From assembly GCA_024643585.1 (NCBI GenBank), contig JAHEMP010000174.1:1-5412 (forward strand): a stretch of DNA of 5,412 nucleotides, read 5' to 3'. The translations under genes and the position numbers were made by a program. Within the stretch, counting starts at the first letter, position 1, and each line of letters opens with the position of its first letter. The notes under the pieces are model-generated. The model searched no databases. It had not been told where the DNA came from and was given only the letters and a program-made list of their open reading frames with translations. The DNA comes from Crocinitomicaceae bacterium. Its GTDB lineage: Bacteria; Bacteroidota; Bacteroidia; Flavobacteriales_D; Crocinitomicaceae. Shown one piece after another: positions 5,402 through 5,412 of this stretch.

Positions 5402-5412
5402 GCTTCAAATAT

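Noticed and set aside
5402..5412. Possible TAnnTTTG promoter for the lipoprotein gene (ATATTTG on the reverse strand at the edge)
   Set aside because: The element is cut by the window end and would sit only a few bases from the start codon, so it cannot be supported.

Overview
The window looks like ordinary chromosome from a member of the Bacteroidota, most likely Flavobacteriia or a near relative. The DNA is strongly A+T-rich. Start codons are preceded by A-rich stretches rather than Shine-Dalgarno sequences. One upstream region carries a perfect TAnnTTTG element, the -7 box of the Bacteroidota primary sigma factor. The first protein has the C-terminal CcsA/CcsBA sequence typical of that phylum. 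I see no transposase, integrase, phage, tRNA, rRNA, CRISPR or toxin-antitoxin sequence.

Layout: (1) From the left edge to 622, forward strand, the C-terminal part of a cytochrome c maturation heme exporter/lyase (CcsA domain), cut off by the window start. (2) 623-835, a non-coding gap with two short inverted repeats. (3) 836-2762, forward strand, a two-gene glycosyltransferase unit: a GT-B family 4 enzyme, then after 4 nt a GT-A family 2 enzyme with a galactosyltransferase-like C-terminal half. (4) 2757-3218, reverse strand, an Lrp/AsnC regulator. (5) 3219-3389, a divergent control region with a good promoter element and two imperfect palindromes. (6) 3390-4643, forward strand, a PLP enzyme of the Cys/Met metabolism (cystathionine gamma-synthase/gamma-lyase) family. 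(7) 4640-5401, reverse strand, a lipoprotein of unknown function with an Asp-rich loop.

How the genes may work together: the two glycosyltransferases probably act one after the other on one surface glycan, such as lipooligosaccharide core, but acceptor and sugar are unknown. The Lrp-type regulator and the PLP enzyme are divergent and share a 171-bp control region, the usual arrangement of an amino-acid-sensing regulator beside the enzyme it controls. Heme export, the glycosyltransferases and the lipoprotein have no visible link to that pair.

The region is compact: both convergent gene pairs overlap through palindromic stop-codon sequences (TTATAA and TTAA), leaving no room for terminators between them. 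The observation I rate highest is in the PLP enzyme. The residues that define cystathionine specificity in human gamma-lyase appear replaced (Ile66, His127, Val358), while the catalytic Cys of classical methionine gamma-lyases is Gly124. Its substrate should therefore not be assumed from the family name. I found no convincing evidence of an entirely new multi-gene system.
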